A stretch of DNA of 64,000 nucleotides from Paralvinella palmiformis (lineage: Eukaryota > Annelida > Polychaeta > Terebellida > Alvinellidae). Below, piece by piece: positions 1 through 12,875 of the stretch (the first letter of the stretch is position 1; every line of letters begins with the position of its first letter). The DNA is taken from positions 1 to 64,000 of the forward strand of contig JAODUP010000316.1 of NCBI GenBank assembly GCA_025642065.1, read 5' to 3'. The notes under the pieces are model-generated. The model made no database searches, was not told the DNA's origin, and saw only the letters and a list, made by a program, of their open reading frames with translations. Made by a program: the position numbers and the translations under genes.

Positions 1-869
1 GGATACTGGATACAGTGCCTTGGTTAGTAATGGTGCCCATTCGTTGTTTTACGTCAGGGACACCCACTTGAAAGACAACAATGTAATGGGTAAATACAAC
101 ATTAAAAATAATTTGAAACAGTTACTTAAAAAGTTAAGAAGAGTCGATCAGTAATAACAATCAGGTAAGAAAATATTCTAAAGGTGGGATAAATAAATGA
201 TTCACTGAATAATCATCAGAATTATCATTTTCATATGTTATTTGGTGTATTTATCAATATGTATTACCTTATGTTGTGATGATTTTTCAATATACCAAAT
301 CTAAATAGAGAATTAACTGTGTACTTATAACTCTTTTATTACTGATTTACTTAAAAAGAAAGACCATATTAACTGATATTACCTAGATCTATCGTGATAA
401 AAACTGTGAATGTTTCCAATAACGTTTGTTCCTTGGAGGTATTAGTATAACTATTTCTGCTAGCTAATTATAATTTAGGATGTATTTCTAGCAGGTGCAG
501 CTACTTACCCGGTACTGTAAACCTGATTATACCTGAAATAATATTACTTGAAAATGATTGTGCTGGAACTTGATATGGATGGCTCTAATCTCCAGTCACT
601 TCTGAAAAACAAACAGGTCATATATATATATGTGTGTGTGTGTGTGTCTGAGATATGTTTTGGAAATTCTATGTATTTGCCTCTATAATGCTATTCCTGG
701 ACTAACGCATGATGTAATACATGTGGTGATGAAACAAAATAGTTTGATTTAAATACAGACTTAAGGTAAGCGTAATCTGCAACGCAAAGGTATGACAGAA
801 TGTACTTTATTTTATTTATAGATGACATTGGTAAAATGTGACATTGCGCGCAAATACCCAGTTAGTCAG
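1..869. other. AT-rich non-coding DNA
   Basis: I see no coding frame or recognisable element here. The only structure is a short compound microsatellite at about 619-647, a (TA)n run followed by (TG)n. Confidence 0.6.
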
Positions 870-1070
870 TAAGATAAATGACTGTTCAGGTGAGGGTCGT
901 TGTCTTCTTATAAACTATCGTGTTTCTATGGCAACTTGATACGCTTTCCAACGTCCAGATTCATCAAGTCGCTCGGCCACAAAGGAAGTCATTTACAAAC
1001 CTCCATTAGGCTGGTGCTTTCAGCAAACAAATAAAATTCTACAGATGTATTATCCTACGTTTTGTGGGAA
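870..1070 (+). repeat. Dispersed repeat D, copy 1
   Basis: This stretch matches 14495-14715 in the same orientation with considerable divergence. Shared landmarks are 'agataaatgact', 'gagggtc.ttgtctt', 'attcatcaagtc' and a downstream 'aaataaa..aattcta.agatg'. No coding potential is visible, so the family could be a non-autonomous element or a fragment of a larger one. Confidence 0.5.
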
Positions 1071-1220
1071 GTAAATAAATGAATAGGATACAAGAAGGCA
1101 CAAAATACCCAGTGACACAATACTTAACCCAGTATCTTTTTAGTGTATATGTCCGTCTATGCCATGAATACATACATAGATACATTATATAAATACATAC
1201 ATAAAGATAAAGATACACAT

Positions 1221-1315
1221 ACACCAAACACCAAAACACAAATACACACATACACACAGAGAGAGAGGGGGGAGGAGAGAGAAAGGAGAGAGAGACACAC
1301 ACACACACACACACA

Positions 1316-1382
<67 letters not shown>

Positions 1383-1410
1383 TAGATAGATAGATAGATA
1401 GATAGATAGT
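1221..1410. repeat. Compound microsatellite CA / GA / TA / GA / GATA
   Basis: Imperfect (CA)n from about 1221 passes into purine-rich GA/GGGGA sequence (1259-1294), then (CA)n to 1316, (TA)n 1321-1362, (GA)n 1362-1381 and (GATA)n to 1410. Apparent open frames across it are simple-repeat translations and are not genes. Confidence 0.9.
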
Positions 1411-1802
1411 CGAAACAACTTGCTCCGATCGGTAGCTCCACTAATTGTTGACATATTAGTCAGTTTGTGAACAGAAGAGTAAAAGAAAGCTTTATACAAA
1501 TTCTGATAACTGTGGACCGGAGACTACATTTCGGAAGAAATTGCTCTTTATTTCAATATATGTAATAGCCACAGGACGAATGACCAGGCCCTGATCACTA
1601 CCGTGGGGGTGTGACACCGGCAACGTTTGGGGTATTTTTCATTTCTGTATGAATTAAATATCTGATATGAATGTTTGTTTGAATGAGATGAGAATACCTA
1701 AGCGCAGTAAAGGCGTGTGTAATTTAGTCATAGGTAATTATACTAATTAAGCGTTTTAGGGTAATTTTAATACAATTATATAGAGCGCTTTATAAAATGT
1801 TG

Positions 1803-1844
<42 letters not shown>

Positions 1845-3277
1845 TGTTTCGAACCTGTTAATCTAATATCGACGTATTTTATTGCAGCCGCAAACGGCAT
1901 TAGTGAATCAATTTTGTCTAGTTAGTGTATCAGGGTACATTGAAGACCTTCACTAGCATAAAGAGTTCTAGAGATAACTGTAGACACAAACTTCTCAATA
2001 TTTCCACATTAAGTCATTAAACTGTAAACAGGGTATTATACTTACGTTAAATAACGTCAGTATGACGTATACCTATAACTAGAGCTATGATTATTACAAA
2101 AATAAATATTTATTATGTCAGTTACCCTCTTAATTCACTAATATATAAGTTTGTGTTATTTTTAAACCTTTCCAATTCCCCAAAATGATGTCTGCTTCCA
2201 CCATTACTTAACTAATATTAGTTTACCGACCACAAAAATGTTTCCTACACTTCATCAAACAAACGCTAACCAATTAATTACGATATATTTAGTTTACTAT
2301 ATCAGCTACAGTTAACGGATAATTAATACTACGGCAATTCTACATATAAACTAATTATGTTTCGACACACGTTTGTTTGTCGATATATTTTTTAACAATT
2401 TTTTTAACATTAAGAAGTTGTTTGTATATTTTCGTTCATTCGTGAAAGACAGCGTTTATTGACTATAATATATATATTTGTTGGTGGGTGCGCTTTAGAA
2501 GCACACAGAACTTCTAAATTTGTTCCACTTCTGGTCATTGTGGTGGCGTACCTTTAGGTGTAAGGGGTATTTCATAACATGAAAGTGTGATGTTATAACA
2601 TATGAGCACCTGTGTGTTCGTTTCCGTAATGCTGTTTGAAGTCGTTTATTAGTAGTTCCCATGTGTAATTAACACATTGTTTGCTGTAATCGTTTTCCTT
2701 TGGTGTGGCTTCTATGGTTATTCTTTGCGTGGCCCGTTTCGTTCAATTACACACACTCACACATTTCGATAATAATGAAACGTCTTAGATAGACCAAAAA
2801 TAAAATCTGCCTCTAATAGTTTATGGAGGCGGCCATATTGGTCATGGTGCGGCTGTTTTCGTATCGCAGCCGATTTGGACCTACACCTTTTGTAGGGTTA
2901 GATTGTTGTACTTTACTGGATTCCTGTGCTTTCTTGATCCCTGTGCATCAAACAGATTAATTGCGATTCAGATCATTTGACACCTCTATATAATAAATCA
3001 TGTGCTGGCCGTTCCCAGACGGCCTTGGTACCAGCGACAGTCTGACCCTGACTACATTACCCATAAATTATTACTTGACAACAGGCCACCACCACTCTAC
3101 TCACTGGCGGTTATTACGATTAAGTTTGGCTTTGAAAGACAACAGCAAAAACACACCTAATTAATTTGTTTGATGTTCATATATTTATTATTAATGTTGT
3201 AAAACAATATTATTGTATTTCCCCCTTTGGCGGCAATTTCGTGGTATTATAAATGCGGCCTATACACGAGTATATAC

Positions 3278-3317
<40 letters not shown>

Positions 3318-3422
3318 ACCTTACTTGCATCCGGTTAAGCATGTGTAACTATTAAATAATTGTTAGTATTATCCATTAGTATATATATTTTAATTCAGTG
3401 AAACAATTAGATAGGATATCAA
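1411..3422. other. Non-coding DNA with two (TA)n tracts
   Basis: No supported gene. It holds (TA)n at 1805-1843 and 3281-3315. At 1775-1798 the minus strand reads like the end of a CR1/L2 LINE ('aaagcgctctatataat'). The segment 2830-3120 is less AT-rich than its surroundings but shows no long frame. Confidence 0.5.
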
Positions 3423-3985
3423 TTGATTAGTACATGTATTGGCTCTTGGAACATCCTATTTAAAGCAATATTTTATTCACTAGATAATGATATTCCTATG
3501 TTTCGACATTCAGTGAGGCCCGGAATAAAGCGACACCGTATCGTGGTGTATAGGTCTTCACCGGTGATGGTGTGTCGTGACTGGGTTGCATTAAAGTCGG
3601 AGAAGAAAATATTTTAAGACAGTAAAGTGGATCGGTTACTTAGAGACAAAACAGTGTGTTGTCTATCATTCTCTTGTGGTCTGTATATAATAGAGATGTT
3701 ACAGGCTAAACGTCTTTAACGTCTATAACTAGATACACTATAAAACCCCGAAACTGGGTATGTTGCCGAATGGTTTATCTCCATACTAAGTTGGAAATAT
3801 ACAAATAGTCAAACATCCTGTCCTGAGTAGAATATAATTGCCGTAGAGTGGTGTACTGGCTTCGTACTGAAAGACAAAATATATGCATCATATGGGATAT
3901 ATCAAACACTGTTAGAATTGTTACTGACAGGAACGATCTACTACTTCTCTGGGAGACGTGCATATATACCTTCAAGACTTAATGA
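3423..3985 (+). repeat. Dispersed repeat A, module 1, copy 1
   Basis: It is colinear with the interrupted copy at 4805-5645. Shared blocks include 'ttggctctt.gaa', 'caatattttatt.actagat', 'cgtgactgg', 'ttagagacaaaaca', 'atagagatgttacag' and 'ttgccga.tggt'. No protein similarity is apparent. It sits directly upstream of an LTR-like module at 4097-4490, so both may belong to one larger non-autonomous element. Confidence 0.55.
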
Positions 3986-4096
3986 ATGAAATAACTGAAA
4001 TAACTCACCTGGACTCTGATTTGGACTAATTGCTGAGACAATGAATCAGATGATAATAACCGTTTATCTTACAAAGTGACTTTGTTCTTGTTTAGA

Positions 4097-4490
4097 TTCA
4101 AAACGTCGACTACAGCTAAGATCAGTATCTGCGGTGTCGAAATGTTCCTATACGAAGGTTATCGTTATGACAGAGCTAATTACTGCTGAATGTAAACTGT
4201 TGTGTCAAAGTAGTTGACTTTTATATGTGTTAACCTAGTATTGAAGAACCTGCGAGTGCTGCTAACTGAGAGCTTTGGTTTAACGTTGTGTTTTTGTGTT
4301 TGTTTCCGCTTTTTGCAACCCCCTTCTCTGTGGGTGGGAGATATTAGTCACGTACGAAAATCGGATTAGCTAGTCCCCACAGACTGATGGGTAGCCCAGA
4401 TATATAGAGGTCTAAGTATGTATAGATGTGTGAAGTTGTACGTTTTAGTATGCTTAAATAGAAATATATATTTATGGTTTAAATATTTAA
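4097..4490 (+). repeat. Dispersed repeat A, LTR-like and module 3 parts, copy A1
   Basis: The first part (about 4097-4245) matches 58975-59100 around the block 'agatcagtatctgcggtgtc', read there as 'aggtcagcatctgaggtatc'. The second part (4290-4490) is nearly identical to 4967-5165 and related to 57905-58170, 59170-59450 and the minus-strand copies at 32.5 and 48.5 kb. The family hallmark is a block close to 'acgtacgaaaatcggattag'. No protein is encoded that I can recognise. Confidence 0.6.
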
Positions 4491-4570
4491 AGATAAATGG
4501 AGGTATAGATTTTATAGGCAGTATAGGTGCTGATATTCTGAACTAGTGCCACCATATACGTATAGGTATA

Positions 4571-4658
4571 CTGACACACACACATATACACACACACATG
4601 CACACCCACACACACATATATATATATATTATATATATAAACTAATATACTAACATAA

Positions 4659-4729
<71 letters not shown>
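4571..4729. repeat. Compound CA/TA microsatellite
   Basis: Imperfect (CA)n at 4571-4616 is followed by (TA)n, a second (CA)n at 4659-4682 and (TA)n at 4683-4729. Confidence 0.9.
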
Positions 4730-4731
<2 letters not shown>

Positions 4732-4936
4732 GTTTCTTCACATTCATAACAAGAATTGCATCATTAATATGCATATTGTATTTTAATGATATCATAAACT
4801 ACGATATCATTTAAATGGTTAATATTTTGGCTCTTAGAATCTCCTATTGGGAACTTCTTTTTCATACAATATTTTATTTACTAGATAGTAATATACTTTT
4901 TTTAAACATTCAACGATGCCGGAAATATAGTAACAC

Positions 4937-4966
4937 CATATCGTGGTATATATATACCACGATATG
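4937..4966. repeat. Perfect 30-base palindrome
   Basis: The left arm CATATCGTGGTATAT is followed immediately by its exact reverse complement. The palindrome lies precisely where repeat copy 2 breaks and the inserted module 3 begins. Confidence 0.9.
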
Positions 4967-5289
<323 letters not shown>

Positions 5290-5645
5290 TAGATCATCGT
5301 GACTGGATTATAATACAGTCGAAGAAAGAAAACACTTCAAGACAGGAAGGTTGATCGACTAATTAGAGACAAAACAAATACATGGAGTATGGCTTCTTTT
5401 ATTCTCTTGAGGTTGGGTTAGTATATAATTATAGAGATGTTACAGTATTGGTATTGTTGTATATCGTTTTATAAATTTAGAGAATTTTAAAGGTCAGCAA
5501 AGGTTGCATCTATAGCTAGAGACACTGTATACCCCCGAAGCTGATTGTGTTGCCGAGTGGTACATCTCCATAATAGTGTTACTGAAAGGAACAGTCTACT
5601 ACTTCCCTCGGTGGAACGTGTATAACTTCAGGACTTGATGAATAT

Positions 5646-6109
5646 AAATGTTGATAGAACCTTCCTTGACTCTGAAAAGAACAAATAGGTAAGTTAATCA
5701 CTCATATCACGATGAATATATCAGTAGTCAAGTGAACTTTTGTTGTTGCTTATATGCAGTGTCACAAGTTGAAAAAACTCGTAGACTCGTCACATATTCG
5801 ATTGAAGAAATAAATTAATACAATTTCAACAACAAAAGTAATAAAAATGTTAAAGATTTCCTATTAATTAACTATATCTAATTAATGTAAATCTGTTACA
5901 TCCATACAATTATTTATTGTCAATCGTCTTAGAGATACCTTCTTCTAGGTTATATAGGGCGCTATATAAATTTTGTATATTATATTTTAATGATTAATTA
6001 TTATAATTTTTTAATAATCGTTTTATATTAGTGACAATAGACAAGGAGAATGCGTCTGACATGCATAAATAACATATCAATAAAATAACAATGACCAAAT
6101 TAATAATGC

Positions 6110-6150
<41 letters not shown>

Positions 6151-6655
6151 TTCGCAAATTATCGACTGTACAATTTTTAATTATCAAACTTTTATTTAAA
6201 CTGTAGAACCTGGATTCTTTCCATAATATTTTGTGTGAACTACATAAAAGGACTTTTAATTTGATACAATATGTTTAGTGAGTAGAGTATTGTGAGCTGA
6301 TAGAGAGCGCCGCGTCCTTCTTTCTGGATATCACAATATCATAACGCGACAGGAGAGGTGGAATGGGTCTATTTATAAAGGAATAAATTAATGTTTAAGT
6401 TAGAGAAGATCTGAGTGTATTCATTCCAAATGTTTATGAATTACTATTTATAGAATAGAAAATGATTCCCATGATAAATTAATTGCGGGCGTCGTTCATA
6501 GACCCAACACTCCACCACATGGCGATGTTAATTAATTTTCTCTGCTCAATTTGACATTGTGGAGATTATAAATTTTGAAATTATATAAAGCTTGATTCTT
6601 GGTGATCTTAAAATTGTTGTTTATTCCAATATGGAACTAATTATTGAACTAGTAA
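5646..6655. other. Non-coding DNA with (AAT)n
   Basis: No gene is visible. (AAT)n lies at 6111-6149. The stretch 5945-5975 contains 'gggcgctatataaat', the typical end of CR1/L2-like LINEs, suggesting a very short 5'-truncated LINE tail on the plus strand. Confidence 0.5.
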
Positions 6656-6659
6656 TTAC

Positions 6660-8420
6660 GTGGATGATATTTTATATCAATGCTTTTTGCCAATTATTCA
6701 CAAAACAACCAGAGTAACCCACATGTCAGCTATTCATATCGATTCAAATATTACTTGTAAGGACAGAGAGATATATTCAACGAAGCCTTTCCCATACCTA
6801 AAACACGATTCAATAACAAATATACGAAAAAGGTCTTCTTAAATATCTCAAAAGGAAACTTAGTAAATTAGGGGACGAAAATACAAAATGCTACAACAAT
6901 TACTTGAATTTGTTCAATAAAACTAAATTGGACTCTAGTAATATCCCCAAAAGACAAAAGTGTTCACCCAGATCAAGTGGTCGAAATCACGAATACAATT
7001 AAACCTAAGTTTACTCGAGATCTTGATAATTTATTTTCTAAAGTACTCTGAGAAACTATTGAATACATTAAATATCCATTGACTCACATCATAAAAAAGA
7101 CCCTAACCTACTGGCATCGTTCGTAATCAACTGAAAATAGCTAAAGTAATTCCAATACATAAAGCTTCTGATCCTACTGAATCTAAACACTACAGATCCA
7201 TGTGTATTCTCACAGCTTTTTCAACTCTTTCTGGAAGGGTAATATATAACAAGGTATTGTGGTTCCTCGGTGGTAATAATATTCTTTATAGACATCAGTA
7301 TGGTTTTCGGGAGAAACGCTCAATAATTCACCGAATTATACATTTAGTAATTCAATGCGCATTAGTTAATACTTCTACTCCTAAGCAATTTATATTATCT
7401 ATCCTCTGAAATATCCCAAAAGCATTTGATTTAAAAATGCCATACTCGTTATTTAATAAATTCATTTGCTATGTTATTAGGGCTATTGCTAATCAGTACT
7501 TTTAGGGTAATCTGACAAATAGAAAACAGTATATTCGTATCCCTAAAAGAAGTCTGCTGTTGAATTCATAAACGGTGATGTACTACAGAGGTGTATTATA
7601 GATTTCCTATATTTCATATATATGTTAATGACATATAATAATTCACAAATGCTCATATCTTATAATTTGCTGATGGCACTTATTTATCCATTTGTGATGC
7701 CAATGTTGCTACCTTATACCAAACAGCAAATATGGAAATGAACAACTTATTTGAATGGTTTTGTGTGAATGAACTCTCCCAAACAAAAGGATAGTCAAAT
7801 GCTTAAGAGCAATTTGGCTCTCAATTCCAAGAGAAAGCCACATAATTCCTTTAAGTGTTTATAGACGAGCTTCTATCTTTGAAATAGCATTTGATTCACT
7901 TAAATATAAGATTTGTATCGCATACATCAAGTAAAGAATTGCTGGTCCTGTGTTTGAGGAAACGCCAATTCAACAATCCTCCAGAAGAATTATCTTTACA
8001 GAAAAGAGCCATTCGCAAATAATTAATAATGCATGATATTGCAATCAAATCAGATCATATATTTAGAAACTGTGAAATCTTCAAATTAAGTGCCATGTAT
8101 TAATACCAAGTATGTTTGTTCATATACGACTTTATTAGTAAAAAAGCTTACTCATTCTTTCGATTGAATGTTCCCTTTCAATTCTCACATACAGCATACG
8201 GCTGACAAGAACATATAATTATATCAACGTACCTCGATATAATTCTGCACTATCAACTAAGTTATCTTTATTTAATTTTCCAATTATGTGGAAACAATGG
8301 AATCGTACTCTTTCCACTTGTAAATCAAGATCACAAAGAAAATACAATTCGAAAAGTTACATCTTAGTTATATACTTAGCATCGGTAAAGTACAATAACC
8401 CATATTTGTATTCAGCAGAT
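6660..8420 (+). pseudogene. Degenerate non-LTR retrotransposon (LINE), reverse transcriptase region
   Basis: Translations in shifting frames reproduce the order of a LINE reverse transcriptase. About 7145-7180 reads VIPIHKASDP, followed by a degraded YRPIS-like block. A QYGFREK block lies near 7297-7317, then a degraded D-x-x-x-AF region. The catalytic box reads FADGT at 7666-7680, where active enzymes have FADDT, so the second catalytic aspartate is lost. A post-polymerase block LQKRAIRK lies near 7993-8019. Many stops and frameshifts break every frame, so the copy is dead and old. No endonuclease domain or 3' tail was identified. CR1/Jockey-like is the best guess at clade. Confidence 0.7.
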
Positions 8421-8642
8421 ACACCACACTTAAATATCTGATTCCTTGGTACCTGGTCCTCCTATTTCCAAATTTATCAATGATACACGAGCAGACTTGC
8501 AAACACGATAACATCATAGTTTTCGAGTTGACAAATTTTCTTAAGGATCAACGGATTACACAATGTATTACACATTGTAAAATTAAAACATATGTACATT
8601 ATATGATTAAAATTTGAACTAAATACTTACTTACTATACTTA

Positions 8643-8645
<3 letters not shown>

Positions 8646-8714
<69 letters not shown>
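8646..8714. repeat. (TA)n microsatellite in a longer inverted repeat
   Basis: The TA run is flanked by 'cttactaatata' on the left and the near-complement 'tatattagtaaag' on the right, so the whole tract can fold as one long hairpin. Confidence 0.85.
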
Positions 8715-9279
8715 TAGTAAAGTTTGTTTATAAATAACTAGGATATAAATAAATCGAAGCTTAATCGAATTGGTTAGTTGGTGCGGCCAAACGCCCATTC
8801 ACGTCCATAGTAAAGAAACTGGGATATACCGAAATGCATACAACGAAACTTTCTTAATTTGAAATGATTTCTCGGTCTCAGCAGCATTAAATCTACAAAA
8901 TTCGCGCTCGATATAACGAAATATGATCTTTTAAATTTCAATTGTCGACCGAAGTGATCAATGCAATCGTAACTGACACGGCCAATATGAAAATGACAAT
9001 CATAGGTAAATTCACTGTTTTGTCGACAGAAACATCCAATGTTATTATTACATTAGGGTTCGAGTAAATGGTGAGTAGATATTGACACCTGTCACTTCAA
9101 GGGGTATTGTGGTGCGTGATAAATTGCCAACCTGTTGAAATACAGCCAAGTTGCAAGCTTTCGACAAAGTTGACAAAAAGATGAAATTAATCGTTATTTA
9201 TCGTAATCGAATCACTGGATAAACAATTACATAACGTCTTCTTGTCTACATTATTCATAGAAAACAACTCTGTGCTGAA
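8715..9279. other. Non-coding DNA
   Basis: No coding frame, repeat family or RNA gene that I can support. Confidence 0.5.
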
Positions 9280-9786
9280 ACAGGTCTGTTGTAAGCTAAC
9301 TTAGGGCTGTATCAGCAGAGCAGTGGTATTGAAATTCCCTTTTAATTGATCGATTCTGAGTCAGCGTTCACTGATTGCTCATGAGCGTAGCTATAGAAAC
9401 AGCAAATGTCATTATAAAGGATTTGCTTAATACAGCAATACTAAAAGAAATTCCATGATTATGAAATGCTACAATTACGAATGGTTACAAAAAGTCCAGC
9501 ATATATTTTCCTATATAGAAAAGAGAAGGATTTCGGAAAACAAAGTTCTTCAAATTCCCTTTAATCGTTTAAAATATAATAGCAACATCATGCTTTTAAA
9601 GTTTTGCTTTCAATGTTTTCACTGATCATATTAGTGACTAGTTTCAAACTAATTTCATCCTATTTCATGCTTAATAATCTTCTGTGTATGTAAGGAGATC
9701 TTCTGGAATTGTGTTTACTCTTCATTTGAATAGACTAGCTGGGTAGCTTCTACTTATCATGCCTAACACAAATAATAAAAACAAAT

Positions 9787-9828
9787 TTTAAGTGCATGAT
9801 TATTTATATAAATAATCATGCACTTAAA
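9787..9828. repeat. Perfect 42-base palindrome
   Basis: Left arm TTTAAGTGCATGATTATTTA, central TA, and an exact reverse-complement right arm. There is no loop, so it is a perfect dyad that could extrude as a cruciform. Confidence 0.95.
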
Positions 9829-9956
9829 TGGCTCACTTTTAAATGTGGTCAGTTAATTTCAAAAAAATTACAATATTTACTATGAATAGCAATCATCTTC
9901 ATTTTGTTGCTTTGAGTAGATATACCCAAAATTCTTGAACGATATTAATACGATAT

Positions 9957-9958
9957 AT

Positions 9959-10027
<69 letters not shown>
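9957..10027. repeat. (TA)n microsatellite
   Basis: About 70 bases of TA with one interrupting TTTA near 9980. Confidence 0.95.
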
Positions 10028-10030
<3 letters not shown>

Positions 10031-10270
10031 TATTGTGGATGCGTGCGTTTCCATTAGATACTACTCAAGAAGACATATAGGCTAGGAATCATTTAATTTA
10101 ATTGTGGCTATTGACATAAACGACACTGTATATAACGGTTATTATCATATTTCACTGGAATTTGGAATCATTCATGCTGTCAAAGACGATGTGATGTATG
10201 GAAATGTATCCCATGAGAGAGTATAAAATGAACTTGGATTAGAACAAAAATGTAGCTGTGTTGTTGCTAA

Positions 10271-11340
10271 CTAAAAGTTGGAATTGTAATAGTTTCCAGG
10301 TTTTCAATTCATTTTCTCCAGTTTCATAACATTTCTAGTTAACATCTAAAAATAGTACATAGTCGTCCCTTCTGCTTAAAGGGTTCTTGGTGTTTGCCGG
10401 CGTTTAAATTATACTATTAAGGTTTGTTTACATCTTGATCGCGTCTCCAGTATATTCATAATTCAAATGTTGTCTATTTTAAGTATTTTACAAGTACGAA
10501 AGGCAAAACCTAGAACTGTTCTAGCTGTTTGCCTTTCTAGTTGTTTGGTGATAGTTTTTTCAAGTTGTTTTCAAGATATTTTTCTGGTTGTTTTCCTAGT
10601 TGGTTTTCAGTAGTGTTCTAATTGTCCTCACAATGAAGCATTGAATATTACCCAGCTGACCGGTACAATTTTGCATTGCACATGGACTATAAGTTTGCAC
10701 AAACCATGTACTTTGCACACCAGTGAGCTGGATTCATTTCGTGAATATTGGCGCAATAGCAGTTTGTAATATTTTTTTATTATTATATAACAAACGCTGA
10801 TTTTAGTGTACCTGTTTCCACCCTGTCCAAATCGGTAATTCTGGATTCCTGTGACAATGATACAATGACTGGGTTTAAATCGGCACTTATGTAATTAGCG
10901 GCATATTTAATTATGCTTCGTTTAATATCTCATTATAATGCTTGCCCTTCGCCCGATCTGTCTTCCTGGAACACGTAGGAATATAATAGTTGTATATTAC
11001 CGTTGCTGAATTCTATAATACAAAGAATAAATAATGAATATTTATCTTAGTTTATAATGCGACGTTAAGAGCAGGAATCTAATTCCGGTCACAAGCAGCC
11101 TTTTTATCTGTAGTATTCTTCATTTGTATTTGATACGGAATGTCATTGTATTCTTTCATTATCCAAACACTAAACTAGTTCTGCTGTTCATTTAGAACAA
11201 TGTATCGTTCATAAAGTGAAATGGAATTTTGTTAATAATGTTACATATAGTAGGTTTAGGTATTATATTTTATATTAATTCTGCTTTTCATATAAACGCT
11301 TCCCTAACGGGCTATGTAAAACAAAACAGTGAGTGAAATG
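10271..11340. other. Non-coding DNA
   Basis: No gene seen. Around 10515-10620 there is a loose, non-periodic succession of 'agttgttt' and 'ttttc' words on one strand. Confidence 0.5.
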
Positions 11341-11511
11341 ATTAGTGAGTAAGTGGGTTGGTCGGTCGGTTGGTTGAGTCGATGGCTGGGTTGGTCGGTT
11401 CTCCGGGTGAGTGGGTGAGAAGGTGAGTTAGTTAGAGTTTGGGTCGGTCAGTCAGTCGGTCGGTCGGTCGGTCGGTCGGTCGGTCGGTCGGTCAGTCAGT
11501 CAGTCAGTCAA
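11341..11511. repeat. Degenerate GTGA/GGTT passing into (GGTC)n and (CAGT)n
   Basis: The tract starts with scattered 'agtgagt' and 'ggtcggtt' words. It becomes a clean (TCGG)n run at about 11453-11492 and then (CAGT)n to 11510. The two repeat words differ by one base, which fits expansion and substitution of a single tetranucleotide. Confidence 0.85.
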
Positions 11512-12741
11512 TTATGTATCAGAGTGGAACTCGTATATCATCGTTGGTGCAATTATTCTACTAAATAAACGAAGTAATTATATTTCCTTATAGTATTTAA
11601 CGTATTGGAGATGAAGAATATGGAATCTTTCTTTGAATAATATAAATATTGGGGAAATTCGAAAATAACTATATCCTATTTTATTATTGTACATAATAAT
11701 GCCATTGCATTATAACAGAAAAGACATTAGATGTTGTAATTTATTTTGTTAATTTCATTAAAATAACCACTTTTTTTCATATTTAATTCATAATTTTCGA
11801 AGGTCATTATCTACGTATTAAATATAGAATCAAACAGGCAATACAATTAATTTATTTTTAAGAGATCACATATATATTTTGTTCAAACCCAAATGTTGTA
11901 ATATAATTTATATTTCTGAAGTAATTGTGACCCTATAAATAATAAGTATTGACGCATTTAAATTATTCCACTGTTTCACATCTATTCCAGTAATAATCAC
12001 ATATTTTTGTTTAAATAAAGATCATTTTTCATTTTTGTTTATAACTATAAAGTTATGCATTGGTATTTTTAGATACTTAAATAGATTTATGTCAATGTAT
12101 CACAGTAATATAATAATGTTTTTGCCCCATTATGTTCCTTGGTCGATCTACCATTAAATGCAGAATATCCAGTGAAATAATTAATATGAACTTATGTATT
12201 TTATGTATCATAAATATATGATACATAAATATAAACAAAATTCCAAAGTCTAAATAAAATATTTTGGCAGCCCGCTTTCCTTGAGGTAACACTTTGGTAC
12301 ACCTGGTTTTGACCATTGGAATTACATTAATGAGCATGTCAGATGCTAACAGTCAGAATGAAGAAGATTGGTGAGTGATACCTGGTGAAATATTGTAATA
12401 TTATAAGGGGAGAACAGTTAAAACTACACTGGGTGCACATGAGACACCAAATAAATTCAAACATTCCGCTAAGATCTTATAGATGCTGATTTATGAAAGC
12501 ATAAGGTGTAATTAGTTATCAACGATAGTTTGCACTAATAATGATTTATAATGTCCTCAAGATATTTTGGATACTAATTTAACCTCACTAATGCTACTCT
12601 TCACCATTTCCGAGCAATGAAAAATGAACAAAAACGAACTTTTCTGTCTTTGACACTAGTTTTCATCACCAAACCTGGAATGCAATTAACCAGCGTCTGG
12701 TTGAGCGTTCTACGTGTAACAACAACACACGAACAACAACA
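11512..12741. other. Non-coding DNA
   Basis: No supported gene. A perfect 13-base inverted repeat with a 4-base loop lies at 12200-12229 and is listed separately. Confidence 0.5.
12200..12229. repeat. Perfect 13-base inverted repeat, 4-base loop
   Basis: TTTATGTATCATA, loop AATA, then the exact reverse complement. Confidence 0.9.
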
Positions 12742-12743
12742 AC

Positions 12744-12780
<37 letters not shown>

Positions 12781-12839
12781 CAAAAGCATAATATACTTAA
12801 TTAAAACATTGATAATACTACAGCTACTACTACTACTTT

Positions 12840-12875
<36 letters not shown>
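12742..12875. repeat. (TAA)n and (CTA)n trinucleotide repeats
   Basis: (TAA)n covers 12742-12780 and (CTA)n about 12822-12875. They lie immediately downstream, in minus-strand terms, of the gypsy protease relic. Confidence 0.9.

Larger units (their letters stand above)
9280..10270 (+). repeat. Dispersed repeat J, copy 1 (diverged)
   Basis: It appears colinear with 30220-31000. Shared blocks are 'gtaagctaact', 'cccttttaatt', 'cattataaaggatttgc' and, near 10165-10215, 'ttggaatcattcatgct.t.aaagacg'. The copies are old and broken by local sequence, including the palindrome at 9787-9828 and (TA)n at 9957-10027. No protein is visible. Confidence 0.4.
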
